Shown: positions 21,697 through 40,478, counted from the stretch's first letter. The stretch: 64,000 nt of DNA from Leucobacter triazinivorans (GCF_004208635.1 NZ_CP035806.1:868001-932000); one strand, 5' to 3'. The notes: generated by a model not told the origin, from the sequence alone. Translations and numbers: made by a program.

Positions 21697-22168
21697 TCGG
21701 CCTCCCTTGCTCACTGAACTCGGACTTGCGGCGACCCCGGCGGGATCCCCCTCCGAGAATACCGCTCCACGGGCACGGGATGCCCGCCCCGCGCCGTGCG
21801 CACCGCCTGCACGCCCGCGCCCGCACCCCGGACCCGCACCCCGACCCGCTCCCCGGACCCGCGCCCCGACCCGCGCCCCGACCCGCATCCCCGACCCGCC
21901 CCCCGACCCGTCGACGCGCGCCATAAGACGCGGCCTCGCGCAAGTTTTGACCGCAACTACTGACGCGCGTCGGAACGGCGCTCCGGGGTGTGCGAAGCGG
22001 TCGTGCGCAGAGCGGCGGTGCTGCGCGAGGCCGAGCGGAGCCGGGCGGTGCCGCGCGAGGCGGCCCGGAGCGGAGCGGTCGGCCGGAGACGCGAAGAACC
22101 CCCGGGATCGCTCCCGGGGGTTCTTCAGCGCGTCACTGCGGGCGATGCCGCGGGACTGCGTCGGAGAC
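21697..22168. other. Gene-free, repeat-rich interval upstream of the glycan pair
   Basis: No gene is supported. From about 21830 to 21912 there is a very GC-rich tandem array of 12-13-bp units built on CCCCGACCCGC with varying trinucleotides. Right of it (about 21985-22090) lie loose GCGGAGC-type repeats, then the tuf terminator. Frames through it encode only Gly/Arg/Ala low-complexity sequence. Confidence 0.6.
22093..22126 (-). terminator. tuf terminator
   Basis: Perfect 15-bp inverted repeat (22093-22107 with 22112-22126, loop TCGC) 42 bp past the tuf stop on the minus strand. Strong GC stem, no long T-run. Confidence 0.85.
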
Positions 22169-23362
<1,194 letters not shown>

Positions 23363-23417
23363 TATGGTCCTCCTCAGGACGTCGAGTACCCTCCCCCTTC
23401 GACGGTTTCGAAGGGCA

Positions 23418-23446
23418 CGAGTACGGGGTGTGTACTTATGTTACAA
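23418..23446 (-). promoter_or_regulatory. Candidate tuf promoter
   Basis: Minus-strand TTGTAA (23441-23446), 17-bp spacer, TACTCG (23418-23423). An alternative -10, TAACAT, lies within the same stretch. Located between the fusA hairpin and tuf. Confidence 0.45.
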
Positions 23447-23478
23447 GCTCCGGTCGGTGATCGCGACCTGAGCCATGC

Positions 23479-23509
23479 GGTCGGCGGCGGAGCGCGCCCG
23501 CCGCCGACC
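23479..23509 (-). terminator. fusA terminator hairpin
   Basis: Perfect 12-bp GC stem (23479-23490 with 23498-23509, 7-base loop) 12 bp beyond the fusA stop. No T-run. It would limit read-through from rpsL-rpsG-fusA into tuf. Confidence 0.7.
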
Positions 23510-23520
23510 TCCGGGCGGGA

Positions 23521-25641
<2,121 letters not shown>

Positions 25642-25773
25642 AGGGGTCTCCTCCGTAGTGGGGGTGGAAGTGTCGGGTTGCGGGGCATCCCCCGCAGGTC
25701 GAGCGGGCGGCGGCGGATCGGCGCCCTCGGAGAGCGCGTCGATCCGCTCCGCCCGCTCGACGAGCGGCGGCTG

Positions 25774-26244
25774 CTACCAGCGGTAGTGAGCGAACGCGCG
25801 GTTCGACTCGGCCATCTTGTGCGTGTCCTCACGACGCTTCACGGCGGCGCCGAGGCCGTTGGATGCGTCGAGGATCTCGTTGGTGAGACGGTCGGTCATC
25901 GAGTTCTCGCGACGGGCCTTCGCGTAGCTGGTCAGCCAGCGCAGCGCGAGCGTGTTCGCGCGGTGCGGCTTGACCTCGACGGGCACCTGGTAGGTGCTGC
26001 CGCCGACGCGACGCGAACGGACCTCGAGGGTGGGGCGCACGTTGTCGAGCGCCTTCTTGAGCACCGTCACGGCATCCTGGCCGGACTTCTCGGCCACGTT
26101 CTCGAGCGCACCGTAGACGATGCGCTCGGCGAGACCCTTCTTGCCGTCGAGCAGGATCTTGTTGACCAGCTGGCTCACCACGGGAGAGCCGTAGACGGGA
26201 TCGGCGACGACGGGGCGCTTCGGGGCAGGACCTTTACGGGGCAT
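25774..26244 (-). CDS. rpsG: 30S ribosomal protein S7
   Basis: S7 (156 aa), 30S head assembly initiator near the E site. [37 protein letters not shown] and a C-terminus [15 protein letters not shown] are diagnostic. ATG at 26244 shares one base with the rpsL stop. The same frame continues upstream to 26628 but only as antiparallel-frame sequence of rpsL. Confidence 0.98.
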   Translation of the reverse strand: MPRKGPAPKRPVVADPVYGSPVVSQLVNKILLDGKKGLAERIVYGALENVAEKSGQDAVTVLKKALDNVRPTLEVRSRRVGGSTYQVPVEVKPHRANTLALRWLTSYAKARRENSMTDRLTNEILDASNGLGAAVKRREDTHKMAESNRAFAHYRW

Positions 26245-26615
26245 TACTTCACCTTCTTCGCACCGTAGCGGCTGCGAGCCTGCTGACGGTCCTTGACCGC
26301 CTGCGTGTCGAGCGCGCCGCGCACGATCTTGTAGCGGACACCGGGGAGGTCCTTGACACGACCACCGCGCACGAGCACCAGCGAGTGCTCCTGCAGGTTG
26401 TGGCCCTCGCCCGGGATGTAGGCGGTGACCTCGGTGCCGTTGCGGAGCTTCACACGAGCGACCTTCCGCATCGCCGAGTTCGGCTTCTTGGGCGTGGTGG
26501 TGTAGACACGGGTGCAGACCCCGGCCTGCTGCGGGTTCGCCTTCAGTGCGGGCGCCTTGGTCTTGGAGACCTTCGGCGACCGGCCCTTGCGAACCAGCTG
26601 CTGAATAGTAGGCAC
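26244..26615 (-). CDS. rpsL: 30S ribosomal protein S12
   Basis: S12 (123 aa), decoding-centre protein. [17 protein letters not shown] contains Lys43/Lys44, and Lys88 is present in GGRVKDLPG; these are the residues altered in streptomycin-resistant mutants, so the sequence is of the sensitive type. The start is GTG at 26615 with GAGGAG upstream. First gene of the str transcript. Confidence 0.98.
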   Translation of the reverse strand: MPTIQQLVRKGRSPKVSKTKAPALKANPQQAGVCTRVYTTTPKKPNSAMRKVARVKLRNGTEVTAYIPGEGHNLQEHSLVLVRGGRVKDLPGVRYKIVRGALDTQAVKDRQQARSRYGAKKVK

Positions 26616-26846
26616 TGATTCTCCTCATTCGTCCTGCACGGTGACAGGAATGCTTTCATGGTCAAGCATGTGCGACCGCTTGCGCGGCCGCTGAGCTGCT
26701 GTCGCCCGCCCCGCGCGAACGAGGTGCGGAGGACCGAGTGCAGCTATGCCGTGGGGGTATCGCCCTGGGGGCGAGTGACCCTCGGCGGACTCCCCCGATC
26801 GGTGCCGTGCGGGCACGACTCAATCGCTGGAGCACACCAAGCAACA

Positions 26847-26875
26847 ACTTTACGCGCTGACGTAACAATCTGCAA
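26847..26875 (-). promoter_or_regulatory. str operon promoter
   Basis: Minus-strand TTGCAG (26870-26875), 17-bp spacer, TAAAGT (26847-26852): a good match to TTGNNN/TANNNT. Expected transcript start is about 225 bases before rpsL, leaving a long leader. Confidence 0.65.
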
Positions 26876-27240
26876 GGCTGCAGTGGTGCTCGCCGTCGGC
26901 TCCGCTGCCCCGCTCCGGGCGACGCCCCTCAGGCAGCTCCCACTCAGACGTCTCCTCCTCGAGCTTCGCCCGATGCTCAGCACCGGACTCCGGAGGAAGC
27001 GGCTGATCGTCCCCATGGACTCCCATTCCGCTTCGTCCACCGGGCCGTCCGCACTCCAGGCGCCCATGCCCAGCTCGTGCACCGTCTCCGCGCTCACGCC
27101 GCGGAGCCCCGCGACACGCCGCCCCGCGGACATCGGCTTCGAGTGCTCACCGGAGACCCTGACCTTCTCGAGCATCCGCAGCGCGTGGTCGTTTCGGGAT
27201 GCGGTAGCTGCACAGGGTCTGTCGCAGAAATCGGGCGTGT
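26876..27240. other. Gene-free interval upstream of the str promoter
   Basis: No gene supported. Frames are open on both strands, but none has a ribosome site or recognisable product. The interval ends at a palindromic element and a tandem array. Confidence 0.5.
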
Positions 27241-27275
27241 GGATCCTGCGACTCGCAAGCTCGCGCAGGATGACG
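27241..27275. repeat. Palindromic extragenic element (ATCCTGCG / CGCAGGAT family)
   Basis: GGATCCTGCGACTCGC followed by GCGCAGGATGAC forms an inverted repeat with ATCCTGCG/CGCAGGAT arms. Related sequences occur at 29873, 33877, 60757 and 63233. This copy is the left border of a 25-bp tandem array. Confidence 0.75.
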
Positions 27276-27430
27276 GGGAACACCCCCGCACAGGATAACC
27301 GGGAACCGCCTCGCGCAGGATGACCGGGAACACCCCCGCGCAGGATGACGGGGAACCGCCTCGCGCAGGATGACGGGGAACCGCCTCGCGCAGGATGACC
27401 AGGAACACCGCCGCGCAGGATGACCGGTGT
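27266..27430. repeat. 25-bp tandem array, seven units
   Basis: CAGGAT starts at 27266, 27291, 27316, 27341, 27366, 27391 and 27416: seven exact 25-bp steps. The unit is CAGGATGAC(C/G)GGGAAC followed by a variable CC-rich stretch and CGCG. Units are contiguous without spacers, so this is not a CRISPR array. It sits between the str operon and the 27473 gene. Confidence 0.9.
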
Positions 27431-27472
27431 GCCGGCGCGGTGGCGGCGCCGCACAGGCAGCGCTTCCTCCGC

Positions 27473-28108
27473 CTACTGCGGCGGTTCGAGATTGCGGCTG
27501 AGGTCGTCGAGCATCGCGCGGATCTGCGGCTCGACGAAGCGCTGGATCGCGGCCTGGATCCGGGGCCGGTGCGTCACGAGCGCGAAGCAGACCTCCCGCC
27601 CCGCTTCCTCCGCGCAGCGATCCGCCAGCTCGATCTCCCGCCGCAGCCGCTGCTTCTCCTCCGCACTGAGCGGCGGACGCGGGAGCGGGGGTTCGGGCCG
27701 GGTCTCCTCCGCCAGCCCCGCGAGCGTGAAGAGGAACGGCTGTTCACCGTCCGCAGGCTCGGGATCCGGATCCAGCCCCTCGTACTCGGGCGCCAGCCCG
27801 GCAGCGGGGTCGTATCCCCCGCTCTGCCACAGCTCGGCTCCCGTCAGCTCGGCGTGCAGCGCCGGCAGCTCCTGCTCGGTGAACTCATCGACGCGGCGAT
27901 CGATGATCCGCTGCATGCGAGACACGAGCGCGTGGGTGACCTGGTGGGGAACGTCGTTGCTCACCCCCGCGGCAGCGAGGATCGGCGAGCCCGTGCACCT
28001 GCGGCAGAGCCTGGCACGCCCGCGATGCGTGCCGGGAGACCACCCCGGCACCCACCGCAACCACGCGTCGACTGCGGCGTCGACGCGCTTCTCGATCGCA
28101 CCCGCCAC
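27473..28108 (-). CDS. Hypothetical protein (Cys-containing N-terminus, acidic middle)
   Basis: Product not recognised (211 aa). It begins MAGAIEKRVDAAVDAWLRWV; residues near 35 contain RLCRRCTGSP, a single CxxC that could bind metal. The middle (about 95-125) is Asp/Glu/Pro-rich, and the rest is charged and helical with a Arg/Glu coiled-coil-like stretch around residues 150-170. No signal peptide or membrane helix. It starts (GTG 28108) 2 bp after the upstream membrane protein gene stops, so it is the third gene of a coupled unit. Function unknown. Confidence 0.65.
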   Translation of the reverse strand: MAGAIEKRVDAAVDAWLRWVPGWSPGTHRGRARLCRRCTGSPILAAAGVSNDVPHQVTHALVSRMQRIIDRRVDEFTEQELPALHAELTGAELWQSGGYDPAAGLAPEYEGLDPDPEPADGEQPFLFTLAGLAEETRPEPPLPRPPLSAEEKQRLRREIELADRCAEEAGREVCFALVTHRPRIQAAIQRFVEPQIRAMLDDLSRNLEPPQ

Positions 28109-28110
28109 GG

Positions 28111-28707
28111 TCAGCGACCTCCGCGGTCCGAGGTGCCGAGATCATCGGGGGAATCCGGATCGTCGGCACCCCCGGGTTCATCGGACCCGTCACTCCAGGG
28201 ATCATCGCCCCTGATCGCCCAATCGGGGCCGGGCTCGTCGCGGCCCTCCCAGGGCCAACGCGGTGCGGGGCGATCGGTGTACACGCGACGCGCGAGCACC
28301 GCCCAGAACAGCAGCGACGCAACCGCGCAGATCGGCGCGAGCGCCGCTGCGAACGGGCTCGTCCAGGTCTCGTCGATCGAGAGCCCGGCGAGCACGCCCC
28401 CGAGACACCACAGGAGATAGGAGCCACCCGAGATGACCACGAGGAGCCCCCAGGCGGGGGAACGTCTGCCGCGCAGCAGCACGAGGGCCTGTTGCCAGAG
28501 CACCACGCCGAGCGCGGCGAGCACGGCGAGCAGCAGGAGCGGCGCGATCCACCTCGGCACGCCGGCGCTGGAGATCGGATCGCGCTGCAGCGCGAGCGCG
28601 AGCAGGCCCCAGGTCGCGACGAGCAGGGCGGCCGCCACGATGACGGCGGCCAGGAGCAGGCCCCCGACGTACCCGCGAGTCACCTCGCGACGGGAGCCGG
28701 AGTTCAT
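28111..28707 (-). CDS. Hypothetical four-helix membrane protein
   Basis: 198 aa with four predicted membrane helices (about residues 12-40, 52-72, 83-110 and 120-142) and a cytoplasm-like Asp/Gly/Pro-rich acidic tail (GRDEPGPDWAIRGDDPWSDG). No enzyme motif. Start ATG at 28707 overlaps the upstream stop as ATGA. Encoded with two other unknown genes just downstream of the rpoBC terminator. Function not assigned. Confidence 0.75.
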   Translation of the reverse strand: MNSGSRREVTRGYVGGLLLAAVIVAAALLVATWGLLALALQRDPISSAGVPRWIAPLLLLAVLAALGVVLWQQALVLLRGRRSPAWGLLVVISGGSYLLWCLGGVLAGLSIDETWTSPFAAALAPICAVASLLFWAVLARRVYTDRPAPRWPWEGRDEPGPDWAIRGDDPWSDGSDEPGGADDPDSPDDLGTSDRGGR

Positions 28708-29714
28708 GGCCTCTTCGCCTGCACCTCGGCGAGCGCCGCCTCGTACTCGGCGAGCGCCTCCGCATTGCGGCGCTTGATGCGTCGGCCACGGGCTCCGATC
28801 CAGGCGCCGAACCAGACCGTGGCTTCGCGCGCCACGATGCCGGCGCCGATCGCGGGAGCCGCGAGCCCGAAGGACTCCGCGAGAGAGAGCGGCGATCGCT
28901 CGAAGAGCGCCCGCACACCCTCAGCCGACGCCGCGTACCCGGCGGTCGCCGCGAGCCAGACGAGCACGCCGACCAGGAAGCCGCCGAGCACGTACGCCCA
29001 CCAGCCGGCCCTCCCGACGATCAGCACGAGCACAATGAGGCCGAGGAGGAACGCGGCGACCGCTGCGATGTATCCCCAGGAGAGCACGTACTCGAGCAAC
29101 CCGTCCATGAACTGGGACGGGGCGAGCACCGGGGCCAGCCACAGCGCGATGACGCCGGCGTAGATTCCGGCGAAGCCGAGCGTGCCGAGGAGAGCGATGA
29201 GCACGCCGGCACCGCGGTTCCCCTTGATCTCAGGGGGCATCGGCGTCTGCATGTACAGGGCCGCCATCGGGTGCTCGGAGCTGATCCGGATCTCGCCGTC
29301 CCGCACCGGCGACTCCGCTGCGGCAGCGCTCGGGAGCTCATCGAGCATAGGGGCACGAGCGGAGTCGCTCGCGGCGTCAGCGGACACGTCGACGTCGAGC
29401 TGGGTGTCGATCTCGGAGACGGCCCGGCGCCGCGCCAACTCCGCGTCGTCGGGCACGGCCGGAGACGACGTCGCGGTCGACGACGTCGGGGCGACCCGCG
29501 GCGCTTCTCCGGGCCTCGGAGTCTCTTCGGCGGCGGGTTCGGCGAGCTGCTGTTGCACGGGCTCGGCATCCACGGCGGCGCCCCTCGAGCGCTCGACGGC
29601 TTCGAGGATCTCGGTGCGGCTGGCCTCCGTCTCCTCGACGGGGGCGCCCGGATTGCCCGGGGTCTCCGGAGTCTCCGAGGCTCTCGACGCGGGGGTCTCG
29701 CGGTCCTCGCTCAT
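28704..29714 (-). CDS. Hypothetical membrane protein with long acidic Pro/Ala-rich N-terminus
   Basis: 336 aa. The first 160 residues are low-complexity Glu/Pro/Ala/Ser sequence beginning MSEDRETPASRASETPETPG. About four membrane helices follow (from LIALLGTLGFAGIYAGVIAL on), and the C-terminus is basic (RGRRIKRRNAEALAEYEAAL). Start chosen at ATG 29714, which has AGAGGTGA upstream; a longer frame to 29849 crosses the rpoC terminator. Heads a three-gene coupled set. No function can be stated. Confidence 0.78.
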   Translation of the reverse strand: MSEDRETPASRASETPETPGNPGAPVEETEASRTEILEAVERSRGAAVDAEPVQQQLAEPAAEETPRPGEAPRVAPTSSTATSSPAVPDDAELARRRAVSEIDTQLDVDVSADAASDSARAPMLDELPSAAAAESPVRDGEIRISSEHPMAALYMQTPMPPEIKGNRGAGVLIALLGTLGFAGIYAGVIALWLAPVLAPSQFMDGLLEYVLSWGYIAAVAAFLLGLIVLVLIVGRAGWWAYVLGGFLVGVLVWLAATAGYAASAEGVRALFERSPLSLAESFGLAAPAIGAGIVAREATVWFGAWIGARGRRIKRRNAEALAEYEAALAEVQAKRP

Positions 29715-29823
29715 GGCTTCACCTCTCGTAGCGACGCGGCGTGCTCCCTGCAGAGCACCATAGTTCATCGTCACACTACAAGCCGCGGCCCCGATTCCGC
29801 GCGTCCCGCGCGCGGCACGGCGC

Positions 29824-29857
29824 AAAAAAGGGCGCCCGTGCCGAAGCACGGGCGCCC
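29824..29857 (-). terminator. rpoBC intrinsic terminator
   Basis: Perfect 12-bp stem (29830-29841 with 29846-29857, loop CGAA) followed on the minus strand by six T residues (29824-29829). A textbook rho-independent terminator about 100 bp after rpoC. Confidence 0.93.
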
Positions 29858-29872
29858 GTTCTCTGCCTGCCT

Positions 29873-29945
29873 GGATCCTGCGTACTGCGACTCGCTTCGC
29901 TCGCGCAGCATGGCCGGCTTCGCCGCGCGCAGGATGATGCTGAGG
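29873..29945. repeat. Palindromic extragenic element between rpoC and its terminator
   Basis: Contains GGATCCTGCG, CTGCGACTCGCTTCGCTCGC and GCGCGCAGGATGATGC, so it carries the ATCCTGCG and CGCAGGAT arms of the dispersed family plus an internal GCGACTCGC-type palindrome. Lies within the transcribed 3' region of rpoC. Confidence 0.7.
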
Positions 29946-29959
29946 CTATCGCCTCGGCA

Positions 29960-33853
<3,894 letters not shown>

Positions 33854-33876
33854 TGTGTCTCCTTAGGTTCTACCCC

Positions 33877-33953
33877 GCGTCATCCTGCGCGACGTCGCAG
33901 GATCTCGTGATCCGGATGGATCCCGCGATTCGATTCGCGCAGGATGACGGGTG
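33877..33953. repeat. Palindromic extragenic element in the rpoB-rpoC gap
   Basis: Long imperfect palindrome: CGTCATCCTGCGCG at the left and CGCGCAGGATGACG at the right (14-bp complementary ends), with internal GTCGCAGGATC and GGATCC segments. It fills nearly all of the rpoB-rpoC intergenic gap, so the transcript would fold into a long hairpin. Confidence 0.8.
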
Positions 33954-33971
33954 GTGAAATTCGTGTTGAGC

Positions 33972-37469
<3,498 letters not shown>

Positions 37470-37622
37470 GGAAACTACCTCCGTGGGCCCCGTCGGGCCG
37501 GTTGACCTGGTCTTGCGAGAATTGCATCGGATCACGCGCGCGAGGCTCATCTGCGCTTTCGCGCCAGCTCCCGGGGCCTACCGCTATATGAAGGCACACT
37601 GGTGTCCGTAGTGCAACTATCA

Positions 37623-37651
37623 ACTGTAACACCATTGTTATCGGCTGTCCA
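37623..37651 (-). promoter_or_regulatory. Candidate rpoB promoter
   Basis: Minus-strand TGGACA (37646-37651), 17-bp spacer, TACAGT (37623-37628). Predicted leader about 150 bases. The leader contains CATATAGCGG (37581-37590 in reverse), shared with the rpoA upstream region. Confidence 0.55.
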
Positions 37652-37730
37652 GCCCGGATCGCGGTGCCGGGTGCTCGCGAGGGTCGCTCCGGCCGCCCCG
37701 CACGCTCCGCCCCCGCCCAGCGGGACTGGG

Positions 37731-37736
37731 TAGCGT
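37731..37736 (+). promoter_or_regulatory. -10 element of a leaderless start (PAP2 gene)
   Basis: TAGCGT lies 7 bases before the ATG at 37744, a spacing that puts the transcript start at the start codon. It supports 37744 over the GTG at 37735, which lies inside the element. Confidence 0.5.
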
Positions 37737-37743
37737 GGTCGAC

Positions 37744-38421
37744 ATGTCGATGACCCCGGCTGCGACCGGATCGCCCACCCGCCTGCGCAGGGCGCTGCCG
37801 TGGGCGGTGCTCGGGATGCTCGGGGTGCTCGCCTTCGGCGCCTACCTGCGCTTCGCCGAGCGCGGGCCGCTCGGCATCGACGCGTGGTGGCACGGGGTCG
37901 CGACCGCCACCCGCGGGTCGGCGGCCTACGCGATCGCGGTGTTCATGGCCGAGGCAGGAGACGGGATCGGCGCCGCGGCGTGCACCGCGATCGCCGTCGC
38001 ACTCCTGATCGCCGTGCGCCGGCCGCGCGACGCGGTCGCCGTGGCGTCCGCCCTGCTGCTCGGAGTGCTCGCCTCGGAGACGATCAAGGCGCTCGTGCTG
38101 CGACCGCGCCCCTGGGACCAGCTCTACACCGCGCACGGCGGATCCTACCCCTCCGGCCACTCGATGGGAGCGGCGGCGCTGGCAGTATCGCTCGCGCTCG
38201 TCGTCGCCGGAGTCCGGGCGCTGCCGCGGGCGGCGGCCCGGTGGGCGGCCGCCGCCGCGACGTGCTGGATCGCGCTGATGATGTGGAGCCGCACGGCGCT
38301 GCACGTGCACTGGTTGACCGACACGCTCGCCGGCGCCGTGCTGGGCGCCGGCATCGCCGTCGTCGTGCGGTACGCCTGGTTCGCGCCGCATCGCCGTGTC
38401 GCCGGACGTCGCCGAGGGTGA
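37744..38421 (+). CDS. PAP2-family membrane phosphatase
   Basis: Phosphatidic-acid-phosphatase-type enzyme (225 aa) with about six membrane helices; likely dephosphorylates a lipid phosphate such as undecaprenyl pyrophosphate or phosphatidate. All three phosphatase motifs are present: KALVLRPRP, YPSGHSMGAAA and SRTALHVHWLTD. ATG at 37744 is preferred because of a leaderless -10 element; no ribosome site is seen. Divergent from rpoB. The exact lipid substrate is not inferable. Confidence 0.87.
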   Translation: MSMTPAATGSPTRLRRALPWAVLGMLGVLAFGAYLRFAERGPLGIDAWWHGVATATRGSAAYAIAVFMAEAGDGIGAAACTAIAVALLIAVRRPRDAVAVASALLLGVLASETIKALVLRPRPWDQLYTAHGGSYPSGHSMGAAALAVSLALVVAGVRALPRAAARWAAAAATCWIALMMWSRTALHVHWLTDTLAGAVLGAGIAVVVRYAWFAPHRRVAGRRRG

Positions 38422-38433
38422 TGGAATGGGGGG

Positions 38434-38946
38434 ATGCAGACCACTGTCCCCCGGATGGACGAGCGCGAGGCCCGGGCCTGGCTCGGCCTCATCACCGTGC
38501 TCCAGCTCCTCCCCAACGCCCTCAACGCCCAGCTGCTGCGCGACTCCGGCGTGACCCATTTCGAGTTCTCCGTGCTGTCGACGCTGTACACGGCGCCCGA
38601 ACCCGTCACGGGGATGACCGAGCTGGCGCGGCGCACGGATTCCACCCTCCCCCGACTCTCTCACGTCTGCTCCCGGCTCGAGCAGCGGGGCTTCGTCGAG
38701 CGGACACCGCGACCCACGGATCGACGGGCGACAGACGTGCGGCTGACCACCCAGGGCCGCCAGAAGCTCATCCACGCGATTCCGAAGCACATCGAGCTGG
38801 TGCGCAGTCTCGTCATCGACGCGCTCTCGCCCGAGCAGCTCGACGCGCTGATCGGCATCACCGGCGCCATCGAGCCGCGCCTCACCGCAGATGCGGCTCG
38901 GCGCGGCGCGGACCCGACGCCGGGACGATCCTCCACCGCGGGCTGA
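38434..38946 (+). CDS. MarR-family transcriptional regulator
   Basis: 170 aa winged-helix regulator. The HTH core reads TGMTELARRTDSTLPRLSHV and the wing DRRATDVRLTTQGR, both MarR-typical. It starts 12 bp after the PAP2 gene, on the same strand. No cysteine in the HTH region, so ligand binding rather than thiol sensing is more likely. Target genes unknown; no palindrome was recognised at its own start. The C-terminus ends in a short Gly/Pro/Ser tail. Confidence 0.88.
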   Translation: MQTTVPRMDEREARAWLGLITVLQLLPNALNAQLLRDSGVTHFEFSVLSTLYTAPEPVTGMTELARRTDSTLPRLSHVCSRLEQRGFVERTPRPTDRRATDVRLTTQGRQKLIHAIPKHIELVRSLVIDALSPEQLDALIGITGAIEPRLTADAARRGADPTPGRSSTAG

Positions 38947-39066
38947 GCGCCTTCGGCGCCCGCCGATCCCCGCGCCGCGGGTCGCGCCCCTCCGATCGAG
39001 CGATTTCCCAGCCGAGACCCGAATGATTGTTGCGACAAGTTATTTCGGGAGCGGGCAGGAGCACTC

Positions 39067-39741
39067 ATGACGAACACACCCGACGGGGCGCACTCGCGCA
39101 AGGCGCAGCGCGAACGACGACGCGCCGAGCAGGTGGCCGCCTACCAGCGCGAGCAGGCCGCCCAGCGGCGCAATCGGCGCATCGGGATCGCGAGCACGGT
39201 GGTCGGCGGCGCGGCAGTGCTCGGCCTGATCACGACGTTCATCGTCACCGGCGCGCGTTCGGGGCAACCCGAGGACCTCGCGATCCGGGGACTGCAGGAG
39301 TTCCCGGGCATCACCGCGAATCACATCGACCCCAACCCCGTCGACTACGAGGCCGCGTACGGCATGCACCCGCCCGCGGGCGGCGATCACTCGCAGTTCT
39401 GGCTGAACTGCGGGGTCTACACGGAGCCGCAGCCCGACGAGAACGCCGTCCACTCGCTCGAGCACGGCGCCGTCTGGGTGACGTACGATCCGGACTCGAC
39501 GAGCGAAGCGGACGTGGCCGCGCTCCGCAGCTCGATCCCGAACACCTACACGATCCTGTCGCCCTATCCCGGCCTTCCGGCGCCGGTCGTCGCGTCGGCG
39601 TGGGGCGCCCAGGTCGCCCTGGACGGTGCGGACGACGAGCGACTCGGACAGTTCATCGACGCGTACTGGAAGTCGCCCTCGGCCCCCGAGCCCGGCGCGT
39701 CCTGCACGGGCGCCCTCGAGGGATCCGGACGTGTCGCCTAG
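39067..39741 (+). CDS. DUF3105-family membrane-anchored protein
   Basis: 224 aa: basic, coiled N-terminus (RKAQRERRRAEQVAAYQREQ), one membrane helix (about residues 42-62), and an extracytoplasmic DUF3105 domain with NHIDPNPVDYEAAYGMHPP, HSLEHGAVWVTYDP and a conserved Cys in NCGVY. Biochemical role of DUF3105 is not established. It overlaps the DUF305 gene by 11 bp, and the two families are often neighbours, suggesting a joint extracytoplasmic role. The ATG at 39067 has CAGGAG upstream. Confidence 0.88.
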   Translation: MTNTPDGAHSRKAQRERRRAEQVAAYQREQAAQRRNRRIGIASTVVGGAAVLGLITTFIVTGARSGQPEDLAIRGLQEFPGITANHIDPNPVDYEAAYGMHPPAGGDHSQFWLNCGVYTEPQPDENAVHSLEHGAVWVTYDPDSTSEADVAALRSSIPNTYTILSPYPGLPAPVVASAWGAQVALDGADDERLGQFIDAYWKSPSAPEPGASCTGALEGSGRVA

Positions 39742-40387
39742 CAGACGCTCGCCCGGTGTGGCCGCGCTCGTCGCCACCACCACCGCCCTGGTGCTCGTGG
39801 CGGTGTCGCTGATCGCGGGGCGGGTCTCGGCGCCCGTCGACGCCGCCCCCGGATCCCGCAGCGCCGAGGCCGGGTTCGCCCGCGACATGCAGGTGCACCA
39901 CGACCAGGCGGTGGAGATGTCGATGATCATCCGCGATCGCACGGAGGACGAGGAGATCCGCCTGCTCGCCTACGACATCGCCACCGCGCAGGCCAGGCAG
40001 AGCGGGCAGATGTTCGGCTGGCTCGCGGTCTGGGGGCTGCCCCAGGCGTCGCCCGAGCCCGCGATGACCTGGATGCACCGTCCCGCCCCGGGGGGCGGGG
40101 ACGGCCACCGGCACGCGGAGCCCGTGGACGACCCGGAAGGGGCGCCCGCGGTCATGCCGGGCATGGCCACCCGGGAACAGCTCGACGAGCTGCGCGCCGA
40201 CTCGGGGATCGCGGCCGAGCGCAGGTTCCTCGAGCTGATGATCGCGCATCACGCGGGCGGCGTGGACATGGCGGAGGCCGTGCTGGATCGCAGCACGACC
40301 CGGGCGGTGGACGATCTCGCCCGCAGTGTGATCGCCTCCCAGGAGAGCGAGATCCGGCTCATGGAGCGTCTGCTCTCGGAGCGTTGA
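39731..40387 (+). CDS. DUF305-family secreted/anchored protein
   Basis: 218 aa with an N-terminal membrane helix (about residues 8-28) and a ferritin-like DUF305 domain. Paired His-rich motifs are DMQVHHDQAVEMS and MIAHHAGGVDMAE; a His/Met-rich loop (MTWMHRPAPGGGDGHRHAEP) lies between. These His/Met patterns suggest metal (perhaps copper) binding, but this is inference. The GTG start at 39731 lies inside the end of the DUF3105 gene, indicating coupling. A 13-bp hairpin covers its stop codon. Confidence 0.88.
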   Translation: MSPSRRSPGVAALVATTTALVLVAVSLIAGRVSAPVDAAPGSRSAEAGFARDMQVHHDQAVEMSMIIRDRTEDEEIRLLAYDIATAQARQSGQMFGWLAVWGLPQASPEPAMTWMHRPAPGGGDGHRHAEPVDDPEGAPAVMPGMATREQLDELRADSGIAAERRFLELMIAHHAGGVDMAEAVLDRSTTRAVDDLARSVIASQESEIRLMERLLSER

Positions 40388-40409
40388 CCCCGCACCGCGG
40401 GGTCAACGC
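40381..40409 (+). terminator. Terminator after the DUF305 gene
   Basis: 13-bp perfect stem (40381-40393 with 40397-40409, loop ACC) that includes the TGA stop codon. It lies between converging transcripts and may act on both. Confidence 0.7.
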
Positions 40410-40478
40410 TCGCCGGTCACGAGACCGGGCGGCGGAGATCACTCGCGGTGGCGATACGCCCACCCGAGCACACGGCCG

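Noticed and set aside
21697..21956. Upstream extension of the WbpM-like protein
   Set aside because: Encodes only Gly/Arg/Ala repeats from the 12-13-bp array; a strong ribosome site precedes the GTG at 21696.
26744..27175. Possible minus-strand gene starting at ATG 27175 (MLEKVRVSGEHSKP...)
   Set aside because: No ribosome site or leaderless element, no recognised family, and it runs through the str promoter and into the leader.
27266..27430. CRISPR array
   Set aside because: Units are contiguous 25-bp repeats with no unique spacers and no cas genes nearby.
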